Shown here piece by piece: positions 17,004 through 26,217 of a DNA stretch of 64,000 nt. This DNA comes from JAUJOE01 sp038252945 (GTDB taxonomy: Bacteria > Actinomycetota > Actinomycetes > Propionibacteriales > Nocardioidaceae): assembly GCA_038252945.1 (NCBI GenBank), contig JBBSHN010000001.1, forward strand, positions 72,068 to 136,067. The letters are read 5' to 3'. Position numbers and translations under genes: made by a program. Numbering within the stretch: position 1 is the first letter of the stretch; every line of letters begins with the position of its first letter. The notes beneath the pieces are model-generated. The model ran no database searches. It was not told the DNA's origin and was given only the letters and a program-made list of their open reading frames with translations.

Positions 17004-18079
17004 GTACGGTTCGGGTTGCCATCGTGGGTGTGGGTAACTGTGCGACGTCGCTGATTCAGGGTGTGCATTACTACCGAGACGCGAACGCCTCAGAGCCCGT
17101 GCCGGGGCTCATGCATGTCAACTTCGGCGCCTACCACGTGAGTGACATCGAGTTCGTAGCGGCATTCGACGTTGATGCAAAGAAGGTCGGCTTTGATCTC
17201 GCCGAGGCCACGACCGCCAGCGAGAACAACACGATCAAGATCGCCGATGTGCCTCCCACCGGCGTCATCGTGCAGCGTGGTCCCACTCATGATGGGCTCG
17301 GCAAGTACTACCGGCAGACGATCGAGGAAAGCGACGTCGAGCCCGTCGACGTCGTCTCTCTCCTCAAGGACGCTGGTGCAGATGTCTTGGTGTCTTATCT
17401 GCCCGTCGGATCTGAGGAAGCGGACAAGTTCTACGCGCAGTGCGCGATCGACGCGGGCGTTGCCTTCGTTAACGCGCTGCCGGTGTTCATCGCCTCAGAC
17501 CCGAAGTGGGCGGCGAAATTCGAGGCAGCCGGCGTGCCGATCGTCGGCGACGACATCAAGTCGCAAGTCGGGGCCACCATCACCCACCGTGTGCTGGCCA
17601 AGTTGTTCGAGGACCGTGGGGTCGTGCTCGACCGCACCTACCAGCTCAACGTCGGCGGCAACATGGACTTCAAAAACATGCTCGAGCGCGAGCGGTTGGA
17701 GTCCAAGAAGGTTTCCAAGACGCAGGCTGTCACCTCCAACATCGAGCACGAACTCGGCGCCAAGAACGTCCATATCGGTCCGTCCGACTACGTAGCCTGG
17801 CTGGACGACCGCAAGTGGGCCTACGTACGGCTCGAAGGCCGCGCTTTCGGCAACGTTCCGCTCACTATGGAGTACAAGCTTGAGGTGTGGGACTCCCCCA
17901 ACTCGGCCGGCATCATCATCGACGCCATCCGGGCCGCCAAGATCGCCAAGGATCGAGGTATCGGGGGCCCGCTGGTGTCCGCCTCGTCGTACTTGATGAA
18001 GTCACCTCCCGTGCAGCGTCCGGACGACGAGGGCAGGGAGTCTGTCGAAGCGTTCATCCGAGGGGACGTGGAACGTTAG
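17000..18079 (+). CDS. ino1: Inositol-3-phosphate synthase
   Basis: Converts glucose-6-phosphate to inositol-1-phosphate (1L-myo-inositol 3-phosphate) with NAD+, the first step to phosphatidylinositol and mycothiol. 359 residues, typical of the short actinobacterial form. The Rossmann motif VAIVGVGNCATSLIQG opens the protein; VLVSYLPVGSE, FVNALPVF, DDIKSQVGATITHR and LNVGGNMDFKNM are the conserved active-site segments. It is coupled to padR. Its presence implies inositol lipids or mycothiol in this organism, fitting the trxBA and sigM redox genes nearby. Confidence 0.97.
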   Translation: MSTVRVAIVGVGNCATSLIQGVHYYRDANASEPVPGLMHVNFGAYHVSDIEFVAAFDVDAKKVGFDLAEATTASENNTIKIADVPPTGVIVQRGPTHDGLGKYYRQTIEESDVEPVDVVSLLKDAGADVLVSYLPVGSEEADKFYAQCAIDAGVAFVNALPVFIASDPKWAAKFEAAGVPIVGDDIKSQVGATITHRVLAKLFEDRGVVLDRTYQLNVGGNMDFKNMLERERLESKKVSKTQAVTSNIEHELGAKNVHIGPSDYVAWLDDRKWAYVRLEGRAFGNVPLTMEYKLEVWDSPNSAGIIIDAIRAAKIAKDRGIGGPLVSASSYLMKSPPVQRPDDEGRESVEAFIRGDVER

Positions 18080-18456
18080 CCATGCTCGTTGACGGTGTTG
18101 CGACTGACCAGACCGACCGTGTTGCCTTCGCTGTCGGTGAGGAACGCCATCCATTCGTCGGTGCCTACGGGTCCAAGCGAGTCGTCAGAATGCGAGAAGA
18201 TCACGTGCGGTTCGGTGTTCACCTCAACACCGCGACTACGCAGTTGGCCGACAAAAGCGCGTACGTCGGGCACTTCGAAGTAGAGGAGCGCTGAAGGTGC
18301 GGCACGGTCGAGCAGCAATCGCATCGGGCCAAGGGTGAAGAATACTAGGCCAGGTGGGTCGAACGTCGCCGCTGGAGCGGTACCCAGCAAGTCGGCGTAG
18401 AACGCCGCCGCCCGCTGCAGGTCTGTTGCGCGCTGGGCAACCTGAATCATCTCCAT
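18076..18456 (-). CDS. VOC (glyoxalase/bleomycin resistance) superfamily protein
   Basis: 126-residue single VOC unit of two beta-alpha-beta-beta-beta repeats: VAQRATDLQRAAAFYADLLGTAP near the start and a second repeat with YFEVPDVRAFVGQLRSRGVEV and WMAFLTDSEGNTVGLVS near the end. Such proteins bind metal or hydrophobic ligands and include glyoxalases, dioxygenases and drug-binding proteins. The function cannot be read from this sequence. It is convergent with ino1, overlapping by 4 nt. Confidence 0.85.
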   Translation of the reverse strand: MEMIQVAQRATDLQRAAAFYADLLGTAPAATFDPPGLVFFTLGPMRLLLDRAAPSALLYFEVPDVRAFVGQLRSRGVEVNTEPHVIFSHSDDSLGPVGTDEWMAFLTDSEGNTVGLVSRNTVNEHG

Positions 18457-18484
18457 TGCAGGCCTCTCCTCGCATGTCCATCAG

Positions 18485-19351
18485 TTGGTGATCGCCGTCA
18501 GCGAGCGCTCCGGTCCCCTGTCATCGCCGCAGCGGCAGTCTGACCCTGCTGGGACCGATTCTCCATCGAAACTTATCGCCCGCCTGCAAGCGGCTGGGTG
18601 CGTGAACCCGGAGGCAGAGTTCGCGCGAATTCGAGCACGGTTCAGGCGCCCGGAGGATCGGTCGGCCGCTGTCGACCAGCGCTCGACGGGTGTGCCGCTC
18701 GAGCTGGTGCTTGGAAGGGCTCAGTTCGCGGGTGTGACCATCGAGGTACGGCGGGGAGTGTTCGTTCCTCGACGCCGCGCGGAGTCCCTGATCGAGGTTG
18801 CGGATGGCATGGCCCGGACGTTCGAAGAATCCGCGCCGAGCTCCGCGACCCGCGTGGCGCTTGACCTCGGCTGTGGCACTGGAGCGGTGGCTGCCGCCTT
18901 CGCGGCACGGCATCCGGACTGGCAGACACACGCCTGCGACATCAACGACTCAGCTGTGCAATGCGCGAAGGCGAACGCAGCGCGCTTCGGTTTCACCGTC
19001 CACCGCACCAACTGGTTCCGCGGCCTTCCTCCAGCACTCGAGGACCGCATCGATCTGGTCATCGCTCACCTGCCTTACGTGCCCACCGCGGACATTCCTC
19101 TGCTGCCCCGGGACTACCGGGCGGTCGAACCTCGTTGCACCGTCGACGGAGGCCGCGACGGACTTCATCCATGGCGGCAGGTCACGGCGACGTGCTACCG
19201 ATGGCTGACTTCCGGAGGGTGCGTCCTCACCCAGGTCACCGCTGACCAGCGCAGGGCCGCAGTCGCCGTTGCACGCGCTGCCAGCCTGCCGGCCCGCACG
19301 ATCGAGTGCGACGACGGCGTTGTGGTCGCTGCTTGTCGGCCGAAGAATTGA
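18485..19351 (+). CDS. HemK/PrmC-like class I methyltransferase with altered catalytic motif
   Basis: SAM-dependent methyltransferase of the N5-glutamine (HemK/PrmC) group. 288 residues from TTG 18485 (GTG at 18488 possible). The PrmC-like N-terminal helices include GVPLELVLGRAQFAGV, then FVPRRRAESLIE, SAM motif I LDLGCGTGAVAAAFA, and the position of the catalytic NPPY motif. Here that motif reads AHLPYVP, so the Asn and first Pro are replaced. True release-factor methyltransferases keep NPPY, so this is probably a paralogue with another substrate. An MFS gene follows after 68 nt. Confidence 0.78.
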   Translation: MVIAVSERSGPLSSPQRQSDPAGTDSPSKLIARLQAAGCVNPEAEFARIRARFRRPEDRSAAVDQRSTGVPLELVLGRAQFAGVTIEVRRGVFVPRRRAESLIEVADGMARTFEESAPSSATRVALDLGCGTGAVAAAFAARHPDWQTHACDINDSAVQCAKANAARFGFTVHRTNWFRGLPPALEDRIDLVIAHLPYVPTADIPLLPRDYRAVEPRCTVDGGRDGLHPWRQVTATCYRWLTSGGCVLTQVTADQRRAAVAVARAASLPARTIECDDGVVVAACRPKN

Positions 19352-19419
19352 CACGATCCTTCCCCCCGTCTGGGCCGCGTCTAGCGCGATCAGCTCATGG
19401 TGTCGCGTGCTCAGGCAGA

Positions 19420-20721
19420 ATGAGCCGCGCCATGCGCTTCTTCGTCGAGCTCCGTTCCCTGCTCGCCGACGCCAGGTTCCGCCGACTCTTCGCGGTGCGC
19501 GTGACGAGTCAGTCCGCCGACGGCGTCTTCCAGCTGGCCCTCACGTCATACTTGCTCTTCTCTCCTGAGCGGCAACCCGACGCACTGTCGATTGCCGGAG
19601 CGCTCGCAGCCGTGCTGCTTCCCTTCAGTGCACTCGGCCCGTTCACCGGAGTCTTCTTGGACCGCTGGCCGCGCCAACAGGTGCTGCTGTGGTGCAACGT
19701 GACGCGCTTGATCCCACTGCTGGGAATCGCCGCGCTGATCAGCGCACACCGAACCGGGGTGCCGCTCTACGCGTTGGCAATTGTCTCCTTCAGCATCAAC
19801 CGTTTCCTTCTCGCCGGCCTCTCCGCAGCGCTCCCCCACGTCGTCGAGCCAAGAGAGCTCGTGCTTGCCAACTCCGTCACGCCGACCGCTGGCACCCTTG
19901 CCTTCTTCGGTGGACTCGGCGCCGGAACACTCGCTCGAGGCATCCTGCCGTGGGGAGACGGGGCGATCCTTGCCGCGGCAAGCCTGATCTATCTTCTAGC
20001 CGCCGTCTTGGCGTTGCGCATTCCTGTCAGACAACTCGGGCCGGACCCCTGCCTCCGCCAAGTGCCGATCGGGTCGAGGCTAAGCGCCGTCGTCGGGGAT
20101 TTGCGGTCAGGCCTTCGCCATCTGCGCGGGCGCCCGACGGCGAGTCACGCCCTCGCCGCCATCGCCGCACACCGCTTCGGATATGGCCTCTCCACTGTCG
20201 CCACGATTCTGCTCTACCGCGGTTACTTCCATCCGCCGGCGGCCACTCAGGCAGCGTTCACAGGTCTGTCGACGGCAGTGTTGGTGTCAGGCGTCGGGTT
20301 CTTTGCGGCGGCCCTTTTCACGCCCGTGGCCACAGCCAGAATCTCAGCGCAGACCTGGATCGCCGTCCTGCTCCTGATCGCCGCTGCTTGTCAGGTGCTG
20401 CCAGGCGGCCTCTACACCGAGTCCGGCGTCCTCGTCGCAGCCTTCGTGCTCGGAGTGACTGCACAGGGCGTCAAGATCTGCGTGGATACGTTGGTGCAGC
20501 GCAGCGTCGACGACGAGTTCCGGGGGCGGGTGTTCGCGCTGTACGACGTCGCCTTCAACGTGGTCTTTGTGGCCGCCGCCGCGGTTGGGGCTGTTGTCCT
20601 TCCAGACAACGGGAAGTCCTACGCCGTCCTCGGGCTCGTCGCCGCTGGGTACGCCCTCACCGCGGTGCTCTATCGGCGGGCTGAACGCCCGAGCGGCGGT
20701 GAGCTCGCGGTCGCCTGCTGA
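19420..20721 (+). CDS. MFS transporter
   Basis: Major facilitator exporter-like protein. 433 residues from ATG 19420; the frame is open upstream to 19306 but that overlaps the methyltransferase end. About 12 hydrophobic segments; the loop between helices 2 and 3 reads TGVFLDRWPRQQVL, equivalent to the GxxxDRxGRR motif A of MFS proteins, and RGRVFALYDVAFNV sits after the second half. Substrate unknown; resembles actinobacterial multidrug exporters. It is convergent with the CCA-adding enzyme gene, 6 nt apart. Confidence 0.88.
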   Translation: MSRAMRFFVELRSLLADARFRRLFAVRVTSQSADGVFQLALTSYLLFSPERQPDALSIAGALAAVLLPFSALGPFTGVFLDRWPRQQVLLWCNVTRLIPLLGIAALISAHRTGVPLYALAIVSFSINRFLLAGLSAALPHVVEPRELVLANSVTPTAGTLAFFGGLGAGTLARGILPWGDGAILAAASLIYLLAAVLALRIPVRQLGPDPCLRQVPIGSRLSAVVGDLRSGLRHLRGRPTASHALAAIAAHRFGYGLSTVATILLYRGYFHPPAATQAAFTGLSTAVLVSGVGFFAAALFTPVATARISAQTWIAVLLLIAAACQVLPGGLYTESGVLVAAFVLGVTAQGVKICVDTLVQRSVDDEFRGRVFALYDVAFNVVFVAAAAVGAVVLPDNGKSYAVLGLVAAGYALTAVLYRRAERPSGGELAVAC

Positions 20722-20727
20722 CGCTCG

Positions 20728-22173
20728 TCAAGCCGACCCGGTGGCCCACCAGTCCAGCAGCTCCGCACGAGCTTTCTCTTCACCCAACGGCCCGCGTTCG
20801 ATGCGCAGCTCGAGCAGGAAGCGATAGGCCTCCCCGACCAGTGGCCCTGGAGGGATGCTGAGTGTCTCCATGATCTGCGTGCCGTCAAGGTCTGGACGAA
20901 GAGCCGCCAGCTCCTCCTCCGCAGCCAACTTGGCGATGCGAGCCTCGAGCTCGTCATACGCGCGCTTCAGGCGGGCCGCCTTGCGGGAGTTCCGCGTTGT
21001 GCAGTCAGCACGCGTGAGCGCATGCAGCCGCGGCAGCAACGGACCCGCGTCGCGGACGTAGCGGCGGACCGCCGCGTCGGTCCACTCCCCCGACCCGTAG
21101 CCATGAAACCGCAGGTGCAGCTCCACCAGCCGTACCACGTTAGCGATTTCGTCCCTGCTGAACCGCAGCGCCTGCAGCCGGCGCTTCGCCAGCTTCGCGC
21201 CGACGACGTCGTGATGATGGAACGTGACAGAACCGTCGCTGGTGGAGCGTCGAGTACGCGGCTTGCCGATGTCGTGCAGCAGCGCGGCGGCGCGCGTGAT
21301 GAGGTCTGGTCCGCCGTTCGGAAGCCGATCCTCGAGTGCGATCGCCTGGTCGAGCACTGTCAGGGTGTGCTCGTACACATCCTTGTGCCGGTGATGCTCG
21401 TCGCGCTCAAGTCGGAGCGCCGGCAGCTCCGGAAGTATCTGGTCCGCGAGCCCAGTCTCCACGAGCAACATCAACCCGAGCCGTGGTCGAGGTGCAAGCA
21501 AGAGCTTGACGAGCTCGTCGTGAACTCGCTCCGCGGAGACGATGTTGATTCGATCGGCCAGGTCGCGCATCGCGGTCACCACCTCCTGAGCAACCGTGGA
21601 CCTCAGCTGCGAGACGAATCGGGCCGCCCGAAGCATGCGCAGCGGATCGTCGTTGAACGACTCCTCCGCAGGGCCAGGTGTGCGCAGGATCCGCGCGTCG
21701 AGGTCGGCCTTGCCATCGAAGGGATCCACCAACTCCAGCGACGGAAGCCGCACAGCCAAGGCGTTCAGGGTGAAGTCTCGCCTGCGGAGGTCCCCCTCGA
21801 GGCTTGATCCGAACTGCACCCCCGGCTTGCGGGATCGCGCGTCGTACACCTCCGAGCGGTACGTCGTGATCTCCAGCCGCCAAGGCCCGTGTGCGGCGCC
21901 GATGGTCCCGTAGTCTCGACCGACATCCCAGGTAGTGTCGGCCCACCCTTTGAGGCGCTGCTCAATCTCTTGCGGCCGCGCGGACGTCGTGAAGTCCAGA
22001 TCCGTACTCTCTGCTCGACCGATCAAGGCATCGCGCACCGAACCGCCGACCAACGCGATCTCGTGGCCTGCTTCGTCGAAACGACGACCGAGATCCATCA
22101 CAACCGGGGCATGGTGGACCAGTCGCCGGATCGCCACCATGTCCCAGTCAACCGACGGCTGAGGAGTCTCCAC
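20728..22173 (-). CDS. pcnA: CCA tRNA nucleotidyltransferase / poly(A) polymerase family
   Basis: Adds or repairs the 3' CCA of tRNA. About 481 residues from GTG 22173; starts at ATG 22200 or ATG 22140 are possible. GTG is preferred because it gives the usual about 40 residues before the core LVGGSVRDALIG. The two catalytic acids lie in DLDFTT; RRRDFTLNALA and the arm region LRMLRAARFVSQL follow; an HD domain (about 280-400) has LLHDIGKPRTR and TFHHHDVVGAKL. Neighbour DUF6049 is divergent. In mycobacteria a Nudix gene (mutT4) lies between them; it is absent here. Confidence 0.95.
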   Translation of the reverse strand: METPQPSVDWDMVAIRRLVHHAPVVMDLGRRFDEAGHEIALVGGSVRDALIGRAESTDLDFTTSARPQEIEQRLKGWADTTWDVGRDYGTIGAAHGPWRLEITTYRSEVYDARSRKPGVQFGSSLEGDLRRRDFTLNALAVRLPSLELVDPFDGKADLDARILRTPGPAEESFNDDPLRMLRAARFVSQLRSTVAQEVVTAMRDLADRINIVSAERVHDELVKLLLAPRPRLGLMLLVETGLADQILPELPALRLERDEHHRHKDVYEHTLTVLDQAIALEDRLPNGGPDLITRAAALLHDIGKPRTRRSTSDGSVTFHHHDVVGAKLAKRRLQALRFSRDEIANVVRLVELHLRFHGYGSGEWTDAAVRRYVRDAGPLLPRLHALTRADCTTRNSRKAARLKRAYDELEARIAKLAAEEELAALRPDLDGTQIMETLSIPPGPLVGEAYRFLLELRIERGPLGEEKARAELLDWWATGSA

Positions 22174-22206
22174 GGTGCACCACTGTATGAGGCATCCCAC
22201 CGCGGA

Positions 22207-24465
22207 ATGCTCAACAGATACGATGTGGCACGTGCATCACCTGCGGACAGCCGTCCCGCACGTACCGCGCCGTTGATGTCTCTCGCCTCCCGAGCAGGCG
22301 GTGTCAGCGCGGTGATATTTCTCGCTGTCACCGCCTGCCTTTTCTTGCCGGCGCACGCCGACGCGGCCGCCGCGCGTTCGGCCTGGGCCACCGAAAGTCG
22401 AGCGGCCGCCGCCCTGCCGCTTCCGAAGGATGGCCCACGACAGGTCGGGCGCTCGACCTCGCTGCAGCGCCGGACCGGGTTGACGATCACCATCGACCGA
22501 CTCCGGCCAGTTGCCCTGGTGAAGGGTCGTCCGTTGCAGCTGTCAGGGATCGTCACCAACAGCGGGAAGACCCTGTGGCGCGAAGCCCAGGTGTACCTCG
22601 AGGTCGCCGCAACCCCGGCCACGACCAAGGCAGAACTCGATGCGTTCGCCAGTGCTGACCCGGTCTACTTCACGCGACTCATCGCGCTGAATCTGTTCGA
22701 CCAGATCGGCAATCTGCCGGCCGGCGACAGCGCGCCGTATCACCTCAGCGTGCCGTTTCACCGCTTGCCGATTGCCGGCACACCTGGCGTGTATCACGTC
22801 GGCGTCAGCGTCTTGGCGGGAACTCGCATGGGTCGAGATGCCGAGGCTGACGCCCGAGCCGATACGTTCATTCCGTTGCTGCCGGACAAGGCGCGCACAC
22901 GACTTCACCCCACGTCGGTCGTGACGCTCTTGCCTCTCACGGCCCCGGTGCTCAGGCAGACCAACGGAAACTTCCTCAACGACAGCCTCCTTCGGGCACT
23001 GACTATCGGCGGTCGGCTACGAGATGCCCTGGACTTCGCCGCCCGCGCTCCCCCAAACAGCGTGCAGGTCGTTCTCGACCCGGCGCTCCGGAGCGCGGTA
23101 ATGGCCATGTCCCGCAGCTACGTCATCCAACCTCTTCGCCAGGCTGCGCGCGGTCAACCCGGACATCCCGGGACTGGCCAGCAGGAGGCTCAGGCCTGGC
23201 TACAAGAGCTCGAGGACGTTGCGCGACGACAGCACTTGTCGTTGATGACCTGGGCGTCCCCGGACGCCAGCGCTCTCGCGGGCGCATCGTTGCCCGGAGT
23301 TGTGGAGGCGGCGGTCATAGCCAGCTCGGCATACGCGACCAGCAAGTCTCTGAACCCGGCCATCGTCGGCTGGCAACCGGAGGGTCTGAGCACTCGACGT
23401 GCCCTATCGGTGGCTCGCCGGTCGGGAACGTCGGTCCAGATAGTTTCGCAGCGAAGCCTTCCCCGTCTCTCCACCGACAGCGAATATCCCCCTTCCCTCG
23501 TGAGCCTGCATACGCGGACAGGTCCGTTGACCGCTGTGGTGACGCGGAGCGACATCGCCGGTGAGCCGTTGACCGCCGGGATGACCGCGTTGCAGTTCGG
23601 ACAAGATTTGGCCGCCGAGGCGACCGTTCGTGCGCTGGCCGCCAATCCGCATGACTCGCTGGCCGCCTTCGCCCTTCCCGTCAACTGGAATCCCGGAGTG
23701 GGCGCCGGCATGGCGTCAGCCAAGGCGGCCTACCGGCTCCCCAGCGTTCGGACGACCAGCCTGAACACCGTGGACGCTCGATCACCAACCCTGTATGCAG
23801 GTCCGGTGGCAGTGCCCGCCTCGGTCCCTCCGTACCCCCGCGTCGTGCTCAACGCCATCCCCCAGATGCGCAACGAGGGCCGCATCGCTACGGGGATACT
23901 CAGCCATCACCAGCGCGCCCAGAATCAGTTTGACCAAAGGCTGGCTGAGTCCGGGTCAAACGCATGGCGGCGACGACCTGGCATCGCGGCCGCTCTCCTT
24001 CGCCAGCAGGCGGCGACGTACGCGCAACAGATTTCCAAGGTGACCGTCACCGGACCCGCATTCGTCGCGCTGTCCAGCACGAGCGGGCGATTTCCTCTCA
24101 CCGTCTCCAACGGCCTGAGAGTCCCGATCACAGTGGCAGTGGATATCCGGCCGGCAAATCCTGCGCTTCAGGTCGACTCCATCTCCAAGCTCCGCCTCGC
24201 GGCCGGTCAACGCCGCGACGTGCAAGTGGTCAGCCGGGCGCAAGGTTCCGGACTGACGCAGGTCTGGGTGCGACTCTCGACACCAGACCACCGCCTGTTT
24301 GGGACACCGTGGCGATTCAGCGTCCGAGCAACCCAGTTCGGTGTCATCATTTGGATTGCCATGGCCGCCGGCGCCGCTGTCCTTTTCGGAGCCGCAGTCG
24401 TGCGTATTTACCGGCGTATCCGTGAGTCCCGAGCGCACGCAAGCACCAAACCAGCGAGTACATGA
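22207..24465 (+). CDS. DUF6049 family secreted/membrane protein
   Basis: Large surface protein of unknown function conserved upstream of murJ in actinobacteria (Rv3909 position). About 752 residues if started at ATG 22207; ATG 22276 (MSLASRAGG) is an equally good start and gives a compact signal peptide (VIFLAVTACLFLPAHADAAA). A long extracellular part with an LTITIDRLRPVALVKGRPLQLSG-like immunoglobulin-type beginning is followed by a C-terminal membrane helix (VIIWIAMAAGAAVLFGAAVV) and a short basic tail. It overlaps murJ by 4 nt (ATGA). A role with MurJ at the wall is inferred from coupling alone. Confidence 0.85.
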   Translation: MLNRYDVARASPADSRPARTAPLMSLASRAGGVSAVIFLAVTACLFLPAHADAAAARSAWATESRAAAALPLPKDGPRQVGRSTSLQRRTGLTITIDRLRPVALVKGRPLQLSGIVTNSGKTLWREAQVYLEVAATPATTKAELDAFASADPVYFTRLIALNLFDQIGNLPAGDSAPYHLSVPFHRLPIAGTPGVYHVGVSVLAGTRMGRDAEADARADTFIPLLPDKARTRLHPTSVVTLLPLTAPVLRQTNGNFLNDSLLRALTIGGRLRDALDFAARAPPNSVQVVLDPALRSAVMAMSRSYVIQPLRQAARGQPGHPGTGQQEAQAWLQELEDVARRQHLSLMTWASPDASALAGASLPGVVEAAVIASSAYATSKSLNPAIVGWQPEGLSTRRALSVARRSGTSVQIVSQRSLPRLSTDSEYPPSLVSLHTRTGPLTAVVTRSDIAGEPLTAGMTALQFGQDLAAEATVRALAANPHDSLAAFALPVNWNPGVGAGMASAKAAYRLPSVRTTSLNTVDARSPTLYAGPVAVPASVPPYPRVVLNAIPQMRNEGRIATGILSHHQRAQNQFDQRLAESGSNAWRRRPGIAAALLRQQAATYAQQISKVTVTGPAFVALSSTSGRFPLTVSNGLRVPITVAVDIRPANPALQVDSISKLRLAAGQRRDVQVVSRAQGSGLTQVWVRLSTPDHRLFGTPWRFSVRATQFGVIIWIAMAAGAAVLFGAAVVRIYRRIRESRAHASTKPAST

Positions 24466-26159
24466 CTTCACCTGTTGCCTCGCCGCAAGCGACGCTTCTC
24501 TCGTCGAGCGGTGTCATGGCCGTCGGCACGCTGGTGTCCCGGCTGACCGGCTTCCTGCGAGCCAGCCTCCTCGCGGCAGCGATCGGCGTTTCGCTTCAGG
24601 CTGAGGTCTTCAACGTCGCCAACACGATTCCCAACAGCCTTTACATCCTCGTTGCCGGTGGCGTCTTCAACAGCGTCCTCGTGCCGCAGATGGTCCGGGC
24701 TCTCGAGGGCGACCCCGACCGTGGCGCCGCCTACGCCAACCGGATCATCACCCTCGGCGCCTTGGTGCTCGCAGGCACCAGCGTGATCCTCGTTCTCGCC
24801 GCACCACTGATGCTGCGCGCGCTGGTCGACGGCAGCTACTTCACCGACCCGGCTCTTGCACCGCAACGCGAGGCGCTGATCGTGTTCGCCCGCTGGTGCC
24901 TTCCTCAGATCTTCTTTTACGGGATGTACGTGCTGCTCGGCCAGATCCTCAATGCCCGCGGCCGATTTGGCCCGATGATGTGGACTCCGATCGCGAACAA
25001 CGTGGTCGCTATCGCCGTGATCTCGGTGTACCTGTGGGTCTGCGCTGACGAGCCTCCGGGCGGCGGATACACCACCACGCAGGAAACGTTGCTGGGGCTC
25101 GGCAGCACCGTGGGCATCGCCGTGCAGGCTCTCCTGTTGCTTCCCTATCTGGCCCGTGCGGGCTTCCGGATTCGGCCGCGGTTCGACTTTGCAGGCACCG
25201 GCCTCGGCCACACGTTGCGGCTCGGGATGTGGACCGTTGGCTTTGTCATAGTGAACCAACTGGCCTTCTACGTACTGGTGCATCGAGCGACATCCGGCAC
25301 CGCGCAGGTAGTCCACGGCGCCACCGGGGCTAGCGGCTTCACCGTGTATTCCAACGCTTTTCTTCTCACCCAGGTGCCGCACTCGATCGTGACGGTGTCG
25401 TTGGCGACCGCGATGATGCCGCTGGTGTCCAGCCTGGCTGCCCACGGGCGACTCAGTGCCGTTGGCAGCGAGGTGCAGCACACGCTGCGCTTGATGCTGG
25501 CAGTGATCGTTCCCTGCGGCCTCGCCCTGCTCGTGGTGGGTCCTCCGCTCGCCACGATCCTTTTCAGTTGGGGTCAGGCCACTGGCGACACAGCCAGCCT
25601 CGGACTCACACTCATCGCCTTCGCACCCGGAACGATTCTCTTCAGCGTCCACTACGTTGCCTTACGCGGCTTCTACGCGCTCGAAGACACTCGTACACCG
25701 TTTTTCATTCAGTGCCTCATCGCCGGCACCAACATCGTTTTGGCGATTGCGCTCACCGTGGCAGTCGCGCCGCATCTCGTCGCACCCGTCCTTGCCATCG
25801 CGTACGGCGCGTCCTACGCCGTTGGCGCGCTGGTATCACTCACCGTCTTGAGCCGGCGAGTCGGCCACCTCAACTCCAACCAGCTGTGGCGCTTCGTCGT
25901 TCGCGTCACCGTGGCGGCCGCTGCTGCGGCGGCTATCGCCTGGCTCGTGGTGAAGGGGCTGCATTCCGTTGGGCTGACCGAGGCGAGCAAACCGGACTCC
26001 CTGGTCATCTTGGCAGCATGCAGCCTGGTGGGCCTTTCGGTCTACGTGCTGGCGGCCAGACTGCTGCACATTGTCGAGGTGGACGACATCGTCATGCTTG
26101 TCTCTTCTCGCCGCTCCCGTTCTGCAGCGCACTTGGACCGCACACGAGACCTACCATGA
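24462..26159 (+). CDS. murJ: Lipid II flippase MurJ
   Basis: Membrane flippase for the peptidoglycan precursor lipid II, MOP superfamily. 565 residues with about 14 hydrophobic segments. Conserved segments: VSRLTGFLRASLLAAAIG near the start, FNVANTIPNSLYILVAGG, LPQIFFYGMYVLLGQILNARGRFGPMMWTPIANN, and ALEDTRTPFF. The C-terminal cytosolic tail is short. In M. tuberculosis the homologue is fused to an intracellular pseudokinase plus extracellular domain; here those parts are a separate gene that starts about 60 nt downstream. Overlaps DUF6049 by 4 nt. Confidence 0.96.
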   Translation: MTSPVASPQATLLSSSGVMAVGTLVSRLTGFLRASLLAAAIGVSLQAEVFNVANTIPNSLYILVAGGVFNSVLVPQMVRALEGDPDRGAAYANRIITLGALVLAGTSVILVLAAPLMLRALVDGSYFTDPALAPQREALIVFARWCLPQIFFYGMYVLLGQILNARGRFGPMMWTPIANNVVAIAVISVYLWVCADEPPGGGYTTTQETLLGLGSTVGIAVQALLLLPYLARAGFRIRPRFDFAGTGLGHTLRLGMWTVGFVIVNQLAFYVLVHRATSGTAQVVHGATGASGFTVYSNAFLLTQVPHSIVTVSLATAMMPLVSSLAAHGRLSAVGSEVQHTLRLMLAVIVPCGLALLVVGPPLATILFSWGQATGDTASLGLTLIAFAPGTILFSVHYVALRGFYALEDTRTPFFIQCLIAGTNIVLAIALTVAVAPHLVAPVLAIAYGASYAVGALVSLTVLSRRVGHLNSNQLWRFVVRVTVAAAAAAAIAWLVVKGLHSVGLTEASKPDSLVILAACSLVGLSVYVLAARLLHIVEVDDIVMLVSSRRSRSAAHLDRTRDLP

Positions 26160-26217
26160 GTGCACGTATCCGGCGCGTTGCCGGTTGGCGGTCATCGGCG
26201 AGGCAGGCGAGACGGTT

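Noticed and set aside
24468..25652. 394-residue minus-strand ORF
   Set aside because: Antisense to murJ, His/Gln/Glu-rich, no domain.
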